Origin: Anodontia alba
Lineage: Eukaryota > Mollusca > Bivalvia > Lucinida > Lucinidae
Assembly (NCBI GenBank): GCA_964016985.1
Contig: OZ024825.1
Span: 44,515,523-44,579,522 of the forward strand
DNA: 64,000 nt
Direction of reading: 5' to 3'
This document shows positions 22,141 through 32,767 of the stretch, one piece after another (the stretch's first letter is position 1; each line of letters begins with the position of its first letter). Made by a program: the position numbers and the translations under genes. The notes beneath the pieces were generated by a model. The model was not told the DNA's origin. It did not search any database and saw nothing but the letters and a program-made list of their open reading frames with translations.

Positions 22141-22844
22141 TCTTTGTGTGTTAGTTGGCAGATCCAACGATGGCGAGTTGCTGAGACAGAGTCTGGATCC
22201 ATCTACGATTGTTGCACACAACGAGAATACTGATGAATCCTGGTCTACCCGTATCTATTCGCTTACACGAGGGTTATGCTATGTCCTGCATTTGCAGAGA
22301 AAGTATCCTGGGCCCAGTTGTTCAAAGCGTCGTTAGCTTGTCGAGCTCGTTAAGGGTCATTTCGTTAACTGTTTTAGCGGATTCAATATACAATATTCTG
22401 ATATTTTTGCTGAAAAAATGTGAGTAGCTCATTTTTTCAGCAAAAAATTTCAGCATATTTGTGTATCACTCGATTTAAATTTTAATGAATCGTTAACTAA
22501 CGACGTCGTTAGCTTTGAACAACTGGGCCCTGCTTGCTAATATATACTCAGTTTTTTTGTTTCTTAAGGCAACCTTTTACTACACTGCAGCTAGTGTTAG
22601 TGCCGTGTGGCGGCGATAGAACGTCTCCCCGTACATCACCATAGTGCAGATTATATTTCATTTCCTTTGGGAGCATTGGGCCCATTGTGGCATATTTCAA
22701 AATGTTCTACTCATGTATACGCTAGAGGGCGTAAGCAGTGTTTCAAACTTCATTACTGCTTATAAAGAGTCTCAATAAAACCGAGACTCCCATTTTCTAA
22801 TCCGTAGTGTGTTCTTTGTTTCCAAAGGCAATCTTTTTGACGTT
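22141..22844 (+). mobile_element. composite insert within the LINE (R3 copy 2 + M1 copy 3 + LTR-like segment)
   Basis: The LINE reading (NLTWN ... HVDRTAAKASS) is split here, which defines an insert of about 700 bp. It contains R3 (22150-22309), MITE M1 (22310-22530) and a segment with AATAAAACCGAGACTCCC that could be an LTR or a 3' end of another retroelement (uncertain). Confidence 0.6.
22310..22530 (+). mobile_element. foldback MITE family M1, copy 3
   Basis: Ends GGGCCCAGTTGTTCAAAGCG and CTTTGAACAACTGGGCCC; centre GAAAAAATGTGAGTAGCTC. The paralogous R3 copy at 20750 reads GTATCCTGCTTGCTAAT without the insertion, so both junctions are known. CCT is repeated at both edges. Confidence 0.9.
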
Positions 22845-25081
22845 TATTCCATGTGAGGTTGTCACTAATGTGTACTCCTAAGTAATTGACGCTGTCAAAT
22901 GCCTCAAGGACATGTCCATGTAGTGTGTATACTGGCCATCTTTTATTTTTCCTGTTTGTACATATGTTGGCATTTCTGGGAGTTAAATCTCATTTGCCAT
23001 CTAGCTTCCCATTCTGCCAGAATTTCAAGATCTTGTTGTAGGAGAGCTGCATCCTCTTCAGTTTTGATCTGTCTGTAAAGCAGTGCATCACCAGCAAATA
23101 ATCTGGTGTCACTTGTTGTGTTTTCTGGTATCTTGATAAATGATTGGAACAAAAATGGCCATAGCACGGTACCTTGAGGGACTCCAGATACAAGATCTGC
23201 TTATGAGGAGACTGCCTTCCAGCAGAACTTGCTGCTTTTTTTATTTTATTTTATTTTATTTTTTTTTTTGGCTTAGGAATGACTCTATCCAAGTTAGGGT
23301 GTCGCCTCGTACTCTATCATAATCATTATGTAGAAGTCTTCTGTGAGGAGCCTTGTCAAAAGCTTTAGAGAAATCGAGTAGAATTACATCAACCTAATCT
23401 CTAAGGGGGTGAAGATGGCTGGCAATTCCCTGTATGTTTGTGATAAGCTGCGTTTCACCGGCGCGGGTGGCCCGGAATCCATGCTGTTTATCACATAGAA
23501 TGTCATTTTCCAGGAAGTGTTTGATTATATGTTCAAGGATCTTGCAGGTCACGGATCTAAGTGAAACAGGACGTTAATTTGAGGCCAAATGTTTATCTTC
23601 CTTCTTAAACAGGGTTACGATGTGTGCTTCTCTCCAATCCTCTGATACCCTTCCAATGTCCAAAGAAGTCTGAAAAATCTTGGAGAGTATAGGAGCTATT
23701 TCTTCAGCTGCAACTTTGAGTATATGTGTTGTTATTGAGCCTGGTCCAGCTACTTTATATGGATTTAGGTCTTTCAGTAGTTTGATGATTGCATTTAAAC
23801 CAATCTTAATTCTTGGCATGGATGGGTGTGGACTGGGACCTTTATTTGAAAAGTAGCTGGATTTCTCCTGTGTATATTCCGACTGAAATCGGTCATGCCC
23901 GCTTTCTTGGAGCGGTCACTTTGAAGGAAGCCCTCTTTGTTTATGAGTGGAGACACCCCTTCTGCTTCTTGTTCCTACTCTTAACATAGACGAAGTTTTT
24001 TTTCTTAAGGTCTTCACTTACAACATCATGAAGATGTGAGTTCTCTGTCCTTCTGCTAGACTGTTGTACAGACCTTTGTAGCTGCTTGTACTTCTGCCAG
24101 TGTTTTTCTTTCTTTGACTTCTTGATGGGCTCTCTGTACGTCTCAGCATGCGTCTCAATCTTGTATTAACCCATGGATGTGTCTGTCGGATGTTTGACAT
24201 CTTGGTGGGTACAAACTTGTCGACTGCTGAAGTAATGGCAGCTTTGAATGATGTCCACTTTGCTCAAAAGACTGGTTTGCAGCTGAACAGAAGGTTCTTG
24301 AGAAGTCTTGGAGGTATTCTCTGATGCCCTGGACATTTGCTTTCTTCCACATGTATATCTTCCTGTGGGGCGGAGGATATCTATGAGGTCGGTGAGCAGT
24401 ATCTAGTAAGACGATATCATGATCACTTTTCAAGCCAGTTGAGGGTAGAGGTTTACACCGGTTTTTATAGCTTGGGTATGATGTAAATATCAAGTTGAGA
24501 GTATACTGGAGTCAAGTTGGGAAACAAACAAGCTGTTCCAAACAAAGATCCATTGCAATATTCAAGAAAGTTTGGCTAGCTCTGAGAGGAAAGCGTGTGT
24601 CAGTAACTGTATGCATCGTCCAGTCAATATCCGGAATATTGAAATCACCACCAATGATAAAGATGGCTCTCTTGAACTAAGCCCTCAGTCTGCTGAATGC
24701 TTGCTTTACATTATCCAGTACAACTCATCAACTTTGTCTGGTGGTCGGTAGAATGACATTACCATCTTCTTGTTGCCCATTTTAATTGTTCCTGATATCA
24801 GTTCCAGCTCTTTATGACTGATGACATCCAACGCTCCATCGTTCTTCACTGCCAGTAATACGCCTCCATGGGGGTCATTTGGTCTATGCGGTATACCTTG
24901 AAGCCAAGGTTAAAGAAATAGGTGGACTGGATTTCTTACGATAGCCAAGTCTCTGTGCTAATAATGATGTCTGGTTTGGTGGATTCCACTAGCATATCTA
25001 TATTATGGCCCTTCTTTCGAATTTTGGAAGTTAATGTTCAGTATTCGCAGATTTTTCTTTGGGTGTCTGGCCTTGTGCTGG
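22845..25081 (-). pseudogene. LINE with APE endonuclease and reverse transcriptase, degraded, minus strand
   Basis: Reading leftwards from the gap, the translation first gives endonuclease blocks: NLRILNINFQNSK, KPDIIISTETWLS, PHGGVLLAVK, MSFYRPPDK, GGDFNIPDIDW and STGLKSDHDIVLLD. Next come polymerase blocks: AGPGSITTHILK and WREAHIVTLFKKEDK (23620-23770), then DTRLFAGDALLY near 23080. The catalytic pair normally read as DD is GD here, and stops and frameshifts separate the blocks, so the element is dead. The N-terminal end disappears into the assembly gap. The C-terminal continuation lies at 21622-22140 beyond a composite insert. The clade is probably CR1/L2-like by motif order; not verified. 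Confidence 0.85.
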
Positions 25082-25281
25082 NNNNNNNNNNNNNNNNNNN
25101 NNNNNNNNNNNNNNNNNNNNNNNNNNNNNNNNNNNNNNNNNNNNNNNNNNNNNNNNNNNNNNNNNNNNNNNNNNNNNNNNNNNNNNNNNNNNNNNNNNNN
25201 NNNNNNNNNNNNNNNNNNNNNNNNNNNNNNNNNNNNNNNNNNNNNNNNNNNNNNNNNNNNNNNNNNNNNNNNNNNNNNNNN
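25082..25281. other. assembly gap
   Basis: 200 undetermined bases, exactly the size often used as a placeholder. True length is unknown. Confidence 1.
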
Positions 25282-25625
25282 TGGCACAATAATTGGCCAA
25301 CGTTATGCAAAATACTGGAAATAAACAGTTTTATTTGATATGTGGTGTAAGGTTGGCCCAGCGTTACCAAAATATGCAAATCATGCACTCCTTTGTGCAA
25401 TGTTGGGCCAACGTTGGGCCAACGTCAGCAATTTCTTTATTGCTGATTCTGCTAAAGTGACAGAAAAGTTGCCAAAATGTGATTTCATATACCAACCGGT
25501 ATTTATTATTTTGATTTCCATGTTTTAAATCCAAATTAAGTTGGTGGTGTGGATCAATAACTAAGGCTGTAAATCCAAAGAGTTAAATGTCGGATCAACG
25601 TTGTGCCAACGTTGGCCCAACATAC
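25282..25625. repeat. AACGTTGGCCCAACGT-type short repeats
   Basis: TTGGGCCAACGTTGGGCCAA and single or partial copies (near 25293, 25352, 25405, 25598) are scattered through AT-rich sequence. Two more lie at 26840-26890. The motif is self-complementary. Confidence 0.75.
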
Positions 25626-26211
25626 CCGGAATAATAAGAATACATAAAGGATCTTATATATGAGTGCTCATGCATCACTGAATTTATTAAATCCGTTGGA
25701 GAAAAGGATAAGATATATATAGTTGTATCATGAAAAATATGTAAAAAAAAAACAAAACAAAAAAACAAAACAAAAAAAAAAAAAAAACATAAAAAAAAAA
25801 ACATAAAAAAAAAACAAAAACAAAAAACAACAACAAAAAAACAACAAAATCTTTTGTCAAACAAATTGCAGGTCAGTTAATACAAGATACCAATTTAATT
25901 AGCATATTAATGTACCATTATGCTGTTGCATAAAGCACAAACAACAAACACGGCATGAAGCAATCTTTATTACTGGCCTCTTGGTCCAGCACCAAGGTGA
26001 CCAATAAAACTTGCTATATTAATTTGTAATCCAATGCCTTGGAGTAATCTTGTTCATTATTGCTACCATCTTCCAAATGTTTTATATGCTTTAGAGTTTA
26101 GACTACTAAAAAGCTAGCTTTTAGACCATATGAGTACTGACTCTCTGACTGAATGCACCAATAAAGGTATCAAGATGTGATTTAAAGAAGAAGGATTAAG
26201 ATTTTTAAACA
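25626..26211. other. A-rich tract, no gene
   Basis: An (AAAAC)n-like A-rich tract occupies 25742-25852. The rest shows nothing recognisable. Confidence 0.6.
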
Positions 26212-26783
26212 TGTGAGTATAATTATATTATGTGTTCGTTTCTAATTTAGGCAAAAATAATGAACTGCATGCGGTGAATATGAAAGCCTCTTATCAGACT
26301 GTGCAGTTGTGCAGGCTGATCTGAGTCTTTGTTGGATGCTCCTGCTACATTGTAGGGTTTGCTGTTCTCTGGCTCATTTGTGATTTTGACAGTCTTACAG
26401 CACAAACATTGTTTTACTAGAGTAATGGGTCCAAAACACGTTCACGGAAAACAGTGTAGAACCTAATCAGATTCCTCCTAGAGCACTTAGGAGAGAAAAA
26501 AGCTACGTCAGTTTATAAAAAATATATATTTTATTGTAAAACCACTGCTATTTAGTGAAATACTGTTTTACAGTCATAAAACATAGTACTGTGCTGTAAG
26601 AATGTCAAAATCACAAGTGAGCCAGAGCCAGAGCACAGCAAAACCTATAATGTCACATGTGCACCCAGCAAAGACTCAGTTTTACATAACTGCACAGTGA
26701 TAAGAGGCTTTCATATCCGCCTCATGCAATTCGTTATTGCTGCCTAAAGTAGAAACGAATATATAACAAAATTACACTCACAT
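26212..26783. mobile_element. long foldback element
   Basis: Arms of about 200 bp (26212-26420 and 26560-26783) pair through TGTGAGTATAAT, AGGCAAAAATAATGAACTG, GAATATGAAAGCCTCTTATC, GGCTCATTTGTGATTTTGAC and their complements, with a spacer of about 140 bp. No coding sequence. It probably is a foldback MITE; the family was not identified. Confidence 0.75.
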
Positions 26784-26895
26784 GTTGATTTGCTGTCAGA
26801 ACAGCCCATTTCACAGGGAAAAAATCGGTTGGCATCATACGTTGGGCCAACGAAATGGACAACCATTATTCAACGTTGGCCAAACGTTAGCATGC

Positions 26896-26950
<55 letters not shown>

Positions 26951-27059
26951 GAGGGGAGGTTGGTGCGTGGATGAATGGACGGACGCATGGACGCACGGAT
27001 GGATATATGTATATAATGGTAAGTAGGTATAATGGTAGGTAGGTAGGTGTACACACAGC

Positions 27060-27128
<69 letters not shown>

Positions 27129-27237
27129 GAGGGAAGGTTGATGGGTGGATGAATGGATGGACGCATGGACGCACGGATGGATATATGTATATAATAGTAA
27201 GTAGGTATAATGGTAGGTAGGTAGGTGTATACACAAC

Positions 27238-27292
<55 letters not shown>

Positions 27293-27294
27293 CG

Positions 27295-27362
<68 letters not shown>
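26896..27362. repeat. (GATA)n higher-order array
   Basis: Three GATA tracts are separated by two copies of a spacer of about 113 bp (26949-27059 and 27128-27238) that carries GGATGAATGGA, GGACGCATGGACGCACGGAT and TAGGTAGGTAGGTGTA. The unit of tract plus spacer is therefore itself duplicated. Long apparent frames on the minus strand (Tyr-Leu-Ser-Ile repeats) are artefacts. Confidence 0.95.
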
Positions 27363-27363
<1 letters not shown>

Positions 27364-27392
27364 GCGGGCAGGCGGACGGTACAGACAGACAG

Positions 27393-27443
<51 letters not shown>
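27363..27443. repeat. (GA)n tract
   Basis: GCAGGCGGACGG-type sequence followed by about 27 GA units, ending 165 bp upstream of the start codon of the secreted-protein gene. Confidence 0.95.
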
Positions 27444-27447
<4 letters not shown>

Positions 27448-27607
27448 TTAGCACTGATTTGCTCAATTAGAAAATTGGTCGACTTGTATCGAGACAGACC
27501 TAGTTCTCGAGAAGAAATGTTCCTTTCGCACTTTAGCTATACCTACCTATTTCCGCTCGTTTCGTTTCAATTGTTATTGGATTGGTGCTGAAAAAAAATG
27601 TTGGACG
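27444..27607 (+). promoter_or_regulatory. probable promoter/5' UTR of the EGF-kringle gene
   Basis: Sequence between the GA tract and the start codon. It contains ATTGGATTGG (inverted CCAAT-like) at 27576 and several CpGs (TTCCGCTCGTTTCGTTTC). No TATA box was placed. A short upstream reading frame starts at 27598. Confidence 0.4.
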
Positions 27608-27618
27608 ATGGCGACTGA
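27598..27618 (+). promoter_or_regulatory. upstream ORF overlapping the main start
   Basis: ATG at 27598 opens a six-codon frame (MLDDGD, stop TGA ending at 27618) that overlaps the main ATG at 27608 in a different frame. Ribosomes starting here would pass the main start. The main ATG has the better context (A at -3, G at +4). Confidence 0.4.
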
Positions 27619-27686
27619 AAACAAAGTTCTCTATTCAATAATTTTTGCTTGTTTGCTCGCTGGAAATTATTTTATTCTGTGTACAG
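27608..27686 (+). CDS. first coding exon, signal peptide of a secreted/membrane protein
   Basis: The exon encodes 26 residues plus one base. MATENK is followed by a hydrophobic core (VLYSIIFACLLAGNYFIL) and CT, which is a typical N-terminal signal peptide for the secretory pathway. The start ATG has a strong context (ACGATGG). The exon ends at a donor, CAG|GTAAAA, in phase 1. The next exons recognised on this strand, the EGF-like exon at 57627 and the kringle exon at 61038, also need a phase-1 partner, so a single gene is plausible. Splicing directly to 57627 would give a Val codon at the junction and leave a frame free of stops. The intervening intron would be 29.9 kb, and other exons may lie inside it. 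The signal-peptide reading is seen in sequence; its linkage to the EGF-kringle exons is inferred. Alternative: first exon of an unrelated secreted protein. Confidence 0.6.
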
Positions 27687-28894
27687 GTAAAAATAAAATA
27701 CTCTATCAACTGAAATATTATTTGTAATACAAACAGCACCAAGGCTGCTAATAATCTAAGCTTGTATCTAAATTTTACAGTGGGTGGGGTAAATATTTTT
27801 GGCATCTGACAGTGCAATGCGAAACATTACGCCTTTTATAGACACTGTTGGTACTGATACATATAGTATAGTATTAGAAACAGCGGGCAGCCAGAATCCT
27901 GCACAACAAATATATGCAGTTATCGTTCACCTAAATGTAACTTTACCTAGTATTTCCTTCTGTCAATAGGAAATCGAACTCGAACTATTTCAGCCATACA
28001 GGCTAATTCTGCACATCAGCTAATCCTGCTCATTCAAATAGTTTTGAACAAACATCAAACCCATTTCACTATGGTACATCATTTTGATATACTGATGGAC
28101 AAAGTATAAAAATCATTTTCAAGATGGCAAATTCAAAATATTTTGTAAAATGATTGCGAAAACACGTTTGTTTGAAAAATAACACAGGACTGTGTGAAAA
28201 TCGCAATCAGTTTTCAAAAAGACTGTCAGAAGAAAATATGAACTTTTATTATTTACATTTCATCTGGCCTACTCTGAATAAACAGATCATGGTAGTATTA
28301 TAAAATAAGGAAAGGATTTACTCCAGCTTCACAGAAATAGCAGAAAATTTTTAATGTCTCAAATACACAACGGTAGCGACGTTTGATGGCCTACACTGAC
28401 AAAAATTAAATCTAGACATGAAAAAGTGACATCCAGTTGGCTGTACATTGGCAAGGCTCTTAAGTGTCACTAAAATGAATTTTATTTATTTGTCTGTGTT
28501 GAAATTATGACCTACACAATAGCTTAAGTGCGCAGGATTGGCCGACTGCACTGTTCTGTCTCAGCTTTCAGTACAGCAGTGTAGACTAATGTGGCGCATC
28601 TGCCAATGCTGCTCACTCAAATATTTTCTCCCAAAGAAATCCCTAAGTATCATTTTGTGGGCATATGTGATGAAACATATCAAATGGTACATGGCCATTA
28701 TAATTTGCATGTGGAATCAGGAGTTTATTTCAAACTAATTAGGAAAATGTTGTTTTCACTAAAACCAAAGGACCTTTTCCCTAAACGTGAAATTTAAAAC
28801 GTGGTTTTGTCAGTGTGAACAATGAAAATGGCACACATATATTCTGAATTGATTAGTGATCATAGAAATGCATCTTTAATCTAAAAACATTCTT
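27687..28894 (+). other. intron sequence, nothing recognised
   Basis: AT-rich, without identifiable repeats or exons. Confidence 0.4.
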
Positions 28895-29292
28895 CAGGGT
28901 TCGAAATTAACAGTAGCAAGTAGCAAATTTGCTGTCTGAAAATTCAGTTTGCTACCTGGTCAAACTGTTGGTAGCAAAAAGTTGCTACCTGATAAAGTGC
29001 CCTGAACACTATCAACTTTAAGTGTTGTGAATGTCTTCAGTGCAAATTAGACGACATTTCATGTGACCTGTCTGCCAAGCAGACAAATCACATGTAATGT
29101 CAAGCCTCATTTTTGCTAAAATAAGAAAAATACTTTGAAATTGCTATCTGCTGAATATGCTTAGCGCTTGAAGGTTTAACCCATGACACGGGAGCAACAC
29201 GTTTTGCTGTCATGTAGATGCATTTTGCTACTTAATTTCAGATCAGGTAGCAACTACTTGCTACTTGCGAAAAAAGTTAATTTCTAACACTG
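28895..29292. mobile_element. hAT-like MITE (CAGGGTTCGAAATTAAC ends)
   Basis: The ends CAGGGTTCGAAATTAAC and GTTAATTTCTAACACTG are inverted repeats starting with CAG, as in many hAT elements. Inner repeats of AGTAGCAAGTAGC and GCTACTTGC follow. A gamma palindrome (GACATTTCATGTGACCTGTC) sits in the middle. An 8-bp duplication was not convincing. A second, truncated copy in the opposite orientation is at 30641. Confidence 0.7.
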
Positions 29293-30640
29293 TTCTTTAT
29301 GTCCAAGGCAACAGGCAAAATTCTAACAGGTGCGCGACATTGGCAGACATTTTTTTATGACACACAAACAAGGGGGGTGATGAAGTTGAGGGATTATTAT
29401 CTGCTAAATTTGAAGAAGAAGTTAAATGAAAATAAACTTGTTTATTTTTAATAAATTATTTTTCGTTCTAGTACATATGAAAATTAAAACTGGTCAAGCA
29501 AACATTTTTTAAATTCAGCTCAAATCCTTAGGTGTGCTGAATAGGCCGACAGCAGTGTATCTTTAAATAATGTCCAAGCAGTTTAAAGAAATGCTGTCAT
29601 TTTGATATTTTCCCAGCTTTTACAATTTTTTAGTACATTTTTATGTTTCTCATGTTACCGTCCACCCTGAGTGCATTTTTCAAAATAAATAACAAGTCTG
29701 CTTTTACAGCAGGTATATGGGGATAATGCACCTTTTTTTCAACCAAAATCTATTTTGTACTTTCCTTGTTTCCTTATTTCACCATATAAACATAAATGCC
29801 TCACAGAGATGCTTTTACTGAGTACCAACACTATGATCGCATGTTGCATTTATGCAGCAAGAAATGTCATTTTCATTTTAGCCAGCGCATGACAAAACCA
29901 ACAAAATTGTATGTGCACCCAGCAAAGACTCAGATCAGCATGGGCATCTGTCCAGTCTGATCATAGTTTTCCGTTTGCACTCTATGCCGTGAATGGGTAA
30001 CTAAGGACCCAAGCTTTCTTCATGAAGACTGCAAAGACTGATCTACACAACTGGGCACATATTTTGTTACTTTTGAACTGTACTGGCTCATTTTATCTGG
30101 CTACCCTCTTATCTAGAGCTATGTGTGATACATTACTTAGCCATTCATCTATCAGCTATTCTAAGATGAAGAAATTTTGATTCAAAGATAATAGATTTTT
30201 TTGACCTACATCCTTCATATTTCCAGATAAGGCACTTTTTTCCACAGAAAAGTTTTTGAGATCAGACATTTGTCTAATTTCACCAAAAAAAAAGAACTGT
30301 TGATGTACATGTACTCGTCAGAAGCCATTTGTTGAGATGCTTCTAATGAGTACCCACAACAGTATGTTTTCATGAAGATATAGAAAAACATTATTTGGAT
30401 ACCCCCTCTTATCTGGAGCTATGTTCCTTGCTTTGTTCAGATCATAAATATAGATCCAGCTGTTATAAACAGTTGGTAGAGGTTGCAGCCCTGTTCATGT
30501 ATATATATAATTACTTAACCTGGCCCTGATGAACCAAGGTATGCTATCCCTATGCAGACAGTGCAGATCCAGATCAGTTGGCTTCTGCCAACTGATCTGT
30601 ATCTACACTGTTTGTCATTAAGTACTGGTATGTGAATTTG
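29293..30640. other. intron with decayed repeats
   Basis: 29925-29990 holds a CAGCAAAGACTCAGATCAGC repeat phrase. 30303-30385 is a decayed alpha palindrome. 30530-30625 is a decayed TTAA-MITE with the hairpin CAGATCAGTTGGCTTCTGCC. The rest is unassigned. Confidence 0.5.
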
Positions 30641-30976
30641 CAGTGTTAGAAATTAACTTTTTTTCATAAGTAGCAAGTAGTTGCTACCTGGTCTGAAAGT
30701 AGGTAGTAAAATGCATCTACATGGCAGCAAAAGATGTTGCCCCCGTGTCATGGGTTAAACCTTCACAAGCTAAGCATATTAAGCAGACAGCATTTTCAAA
30801 GTATTTTTCTACTTCAGCAAAAATCAGGATTGACATACATGTGAACTGTCTGCTTAGCAGACAGTTCACATGAAACAACAAGCCTAATTTGCTCTGAGGA
30901 CATTCACAACACAAAGTTGATAGCAACCAACCAACGAGTTGTTGCCGCGAAGCAGCAACAACGAGAGTTGGTTGCT
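30641..30976. mobile_element. truncated hAT-like MITE with a short hairpin at its break
   Basis: 30641-30925 matches 29292-28970 in reverse (CAGTGTTAGAAATTAACTTT, GCTACCTGGTC, CCCGTGTCATGGGTTAAACC). Beyond it, 30922-30976 is a hairpin: AGCAACCAACCAACGAGTTG and its complement around CCGCGAAG. The other end of the element is missing. Confidence 0.7.
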
Positions 30977-31039
30977 TTATGGTAGTATTCTGTTCTATTC
31001 AAAAATTGCTATACTAAGGCTGATTTTTTTGTGTAACCG

Positions 31040-31300
31040 GAAATTGTGAATATGAACCTTTAAATACGTCACTTCCGTTTTCAGCGTTTGTTTACAATCA
31101 CCCGGTGACAGCAACTGTTAAACTTAACAGATATCACGTTTCCATGCTAAAAACAAATAAAAATCAGGCATAGGCGAGATTTTAAGGTAAGAATAAAACA
31201 CACAATTGTTTTGTCAGTATTCGGTGGTGTTCCAGAAGAACGTATACCTTGCGCGCGCGCAACGTGACATCCGGTTGAAACGAAAGTAGAAAAAGCTCCA
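31040..31300 (+). promoter_or_regulatory. CpG-rich promoter-like segment with candidate donor
   Basis: Contains ACCGGAAAT and ATCCGGTT (ETS-like), TACGTCACTTCCG (CRE- plus ETS-like), CACCCGGTGACAG and TTGCGCGCGCGCAA in a CpG-poor neighbourhood. A consensus donor AAG|GTAAGAAT occurs at 31187/31188 on the plus strand. This would suit an untranslated first exon of some transcript. No ATG-initiated frame precedes the donor. Site names rest on known consensus motifs; activity is inferred. Confidence 0.4.
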
Positions 31301-31379
31301 CTGATATCTGAGCATTATCGCATATCTAGAGTGAAAATAATAGACTTTCCAAATAGTTCTTAACGGTAATTTGAGGGAG

Positions 31380-31614
31380 GATTTGGGTTTTACGACCCTT
31401 TCAAGAATATTTCACTTAAATCGAGCTGATCGTTCATCAAAATTGGGCGAAAACCGGAGAACCTGCAGAAAGAAAAAAAAAAAAAAAAACAGCTGACCAT
31501 CCATAATCAGAATTTGGCTTTCCCACATATGACCCAAGGGAGGCTCAAACCGCAGCAGTGAGAAACCTAATGGATTAAGAGTGGGTTCTCTTATCCACTA
31601 GGCTACGGGGGCCC
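31380..31614 (-). mobile_element. tRNA-derived SINE, family B, minus strand
   Basis: In reverse complement it begins CCCCCGTAGCCTAGTGGATA, has the B box GGTTTGAGCC, and ends TCGTAAAACCCAAATC after GATCAGCTCGATTTAAGTG. It matches the plus copy at 1704-1931 from end to end. Confidence 0.85.
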
Positions 31615-31702
31615 GCAGAGGGGAGGGTGGTTGGGGGGGCATTCCAGCTGTCAGATTCACCATTATCAGTAGACCTTGATCTTATTCAATCCAAGTACTT
31701 TT

Positions 31703-31842
31703 TCTGGCAAAAGAATGTACACAATACTTGTTAACCGCTTAGAGGACTAAGCCTGCCCAGTAAACGTGTGGTTAGGTAAACTGACCGCGCTCGACATGAC
31801 CCCATTGGGTTGACAGGGCCGTAAAACCTCAACACAAACAAA
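31703..31842 (+). mobile_element. 5'-truncated SINE, family A
   Basis: Starts inside the body (TCTGGCAAAAGAATG) and ends GTAAAACCTCAACACAAACA. The 12-bp duplication CCAAGTACTTTT is perfect at 31691-31702 and 31843-31854, so this is a genuine truncated retroposition. Confidence 0.95.
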
Positions 31843-31854
31843 CCAAGTACTTTT

Positions 31855-32767
31855 AACTAACACACAGATTTTTTTTTTTTTTTAAACAATCATCACTTAA
31901 CATGACTTTCCACAATAATGTTTCAGGCCATACTTATAAATATGTTGATACTCTAGCATAAACTTCGCAGACCTTCCATACCCTACATCATTGACTAATT
32001 CACTGAATGATACTCCAGATATTTAGCATTTTGTGACAAATTTTGATTTTTATGCATAAAATTGTAAGTGAAAACTGATTTTCTTGAAAATCAGCTGTAA
32101 TGTTAGTCATTTCTTATTAATTTTAATGTGGCATAAATTTAAGAAAGATTTGTTTTCATATTATTCTAAGAAGGTGAACGGAATTACGAGAACATGCCAT
32201 AGGTCTGGGTTTACTCTGTCGCTGACCAATATTCTGGTATACTCTCCATGTGACAGATCACTATACTCAAGGTTACTGACTGATACGCCAGCAGGGATCA
32301 ATTTTAGCACTTGCTAACTTGCTAAATGCTGGTTAATTTGATCAAAAAGCAAGCTGCAATTTCCATCACTTGCTAACTCTAGCAAGTTGGAAAATTTTTC
32401 TTTAATTGGCTGAACCTGAGGCATTGTTGCAGAAGTTTTGCAATTTCTTTTCCAAAGGCAATAACAATATTTTTCTTACTTTTCCTGTAAAGCAGGTTTT
32501 GACATTACATGCAAATTGTCTAAACCTGTTTTCTGGGAAAATAAGAAAAATATTTTAAAATGTCTGCTTTAATTTTACCCAGAGTGCTAAGATTTAAAGC
32601 CACATTTAACAGTATTTACAATTTAGAAAAAGCAAGTTGGGACAAAGAAATATCATTTCATTTCTGTTTCTGTTACATTACAGTATTTACCCATAGTATT
32701 CAGACACCTCAACTCCTTACCATACTTAACTAAAATTTGAACAAGTACAACTTACTACCCAATGTTG
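31855..32767. other. intron with one gamma palindrome
   Basis: A T-run at 31869-31883, and a decayed gamma palindrome (GGTTTTGACATTACATGC) at 32490-32600. No exon is supported. Confidence 0.5.

Noticed and set aside
22561..22844. Solo LTR
   Set aside because: AATAAA and a GAGACTCCC stretch suggest one, but I could not define TG...CA ends with a 4-6 bp duplication, so it is only mentioned as LTR-like.
26870..27466. Long minus-strand open frames of Tyr-Leu-Ser-Ile repeats
   Set aside because: They are the translation of the GATA microsatellite and its duplicated spacer; all three frames are open because the repeat has no stop.
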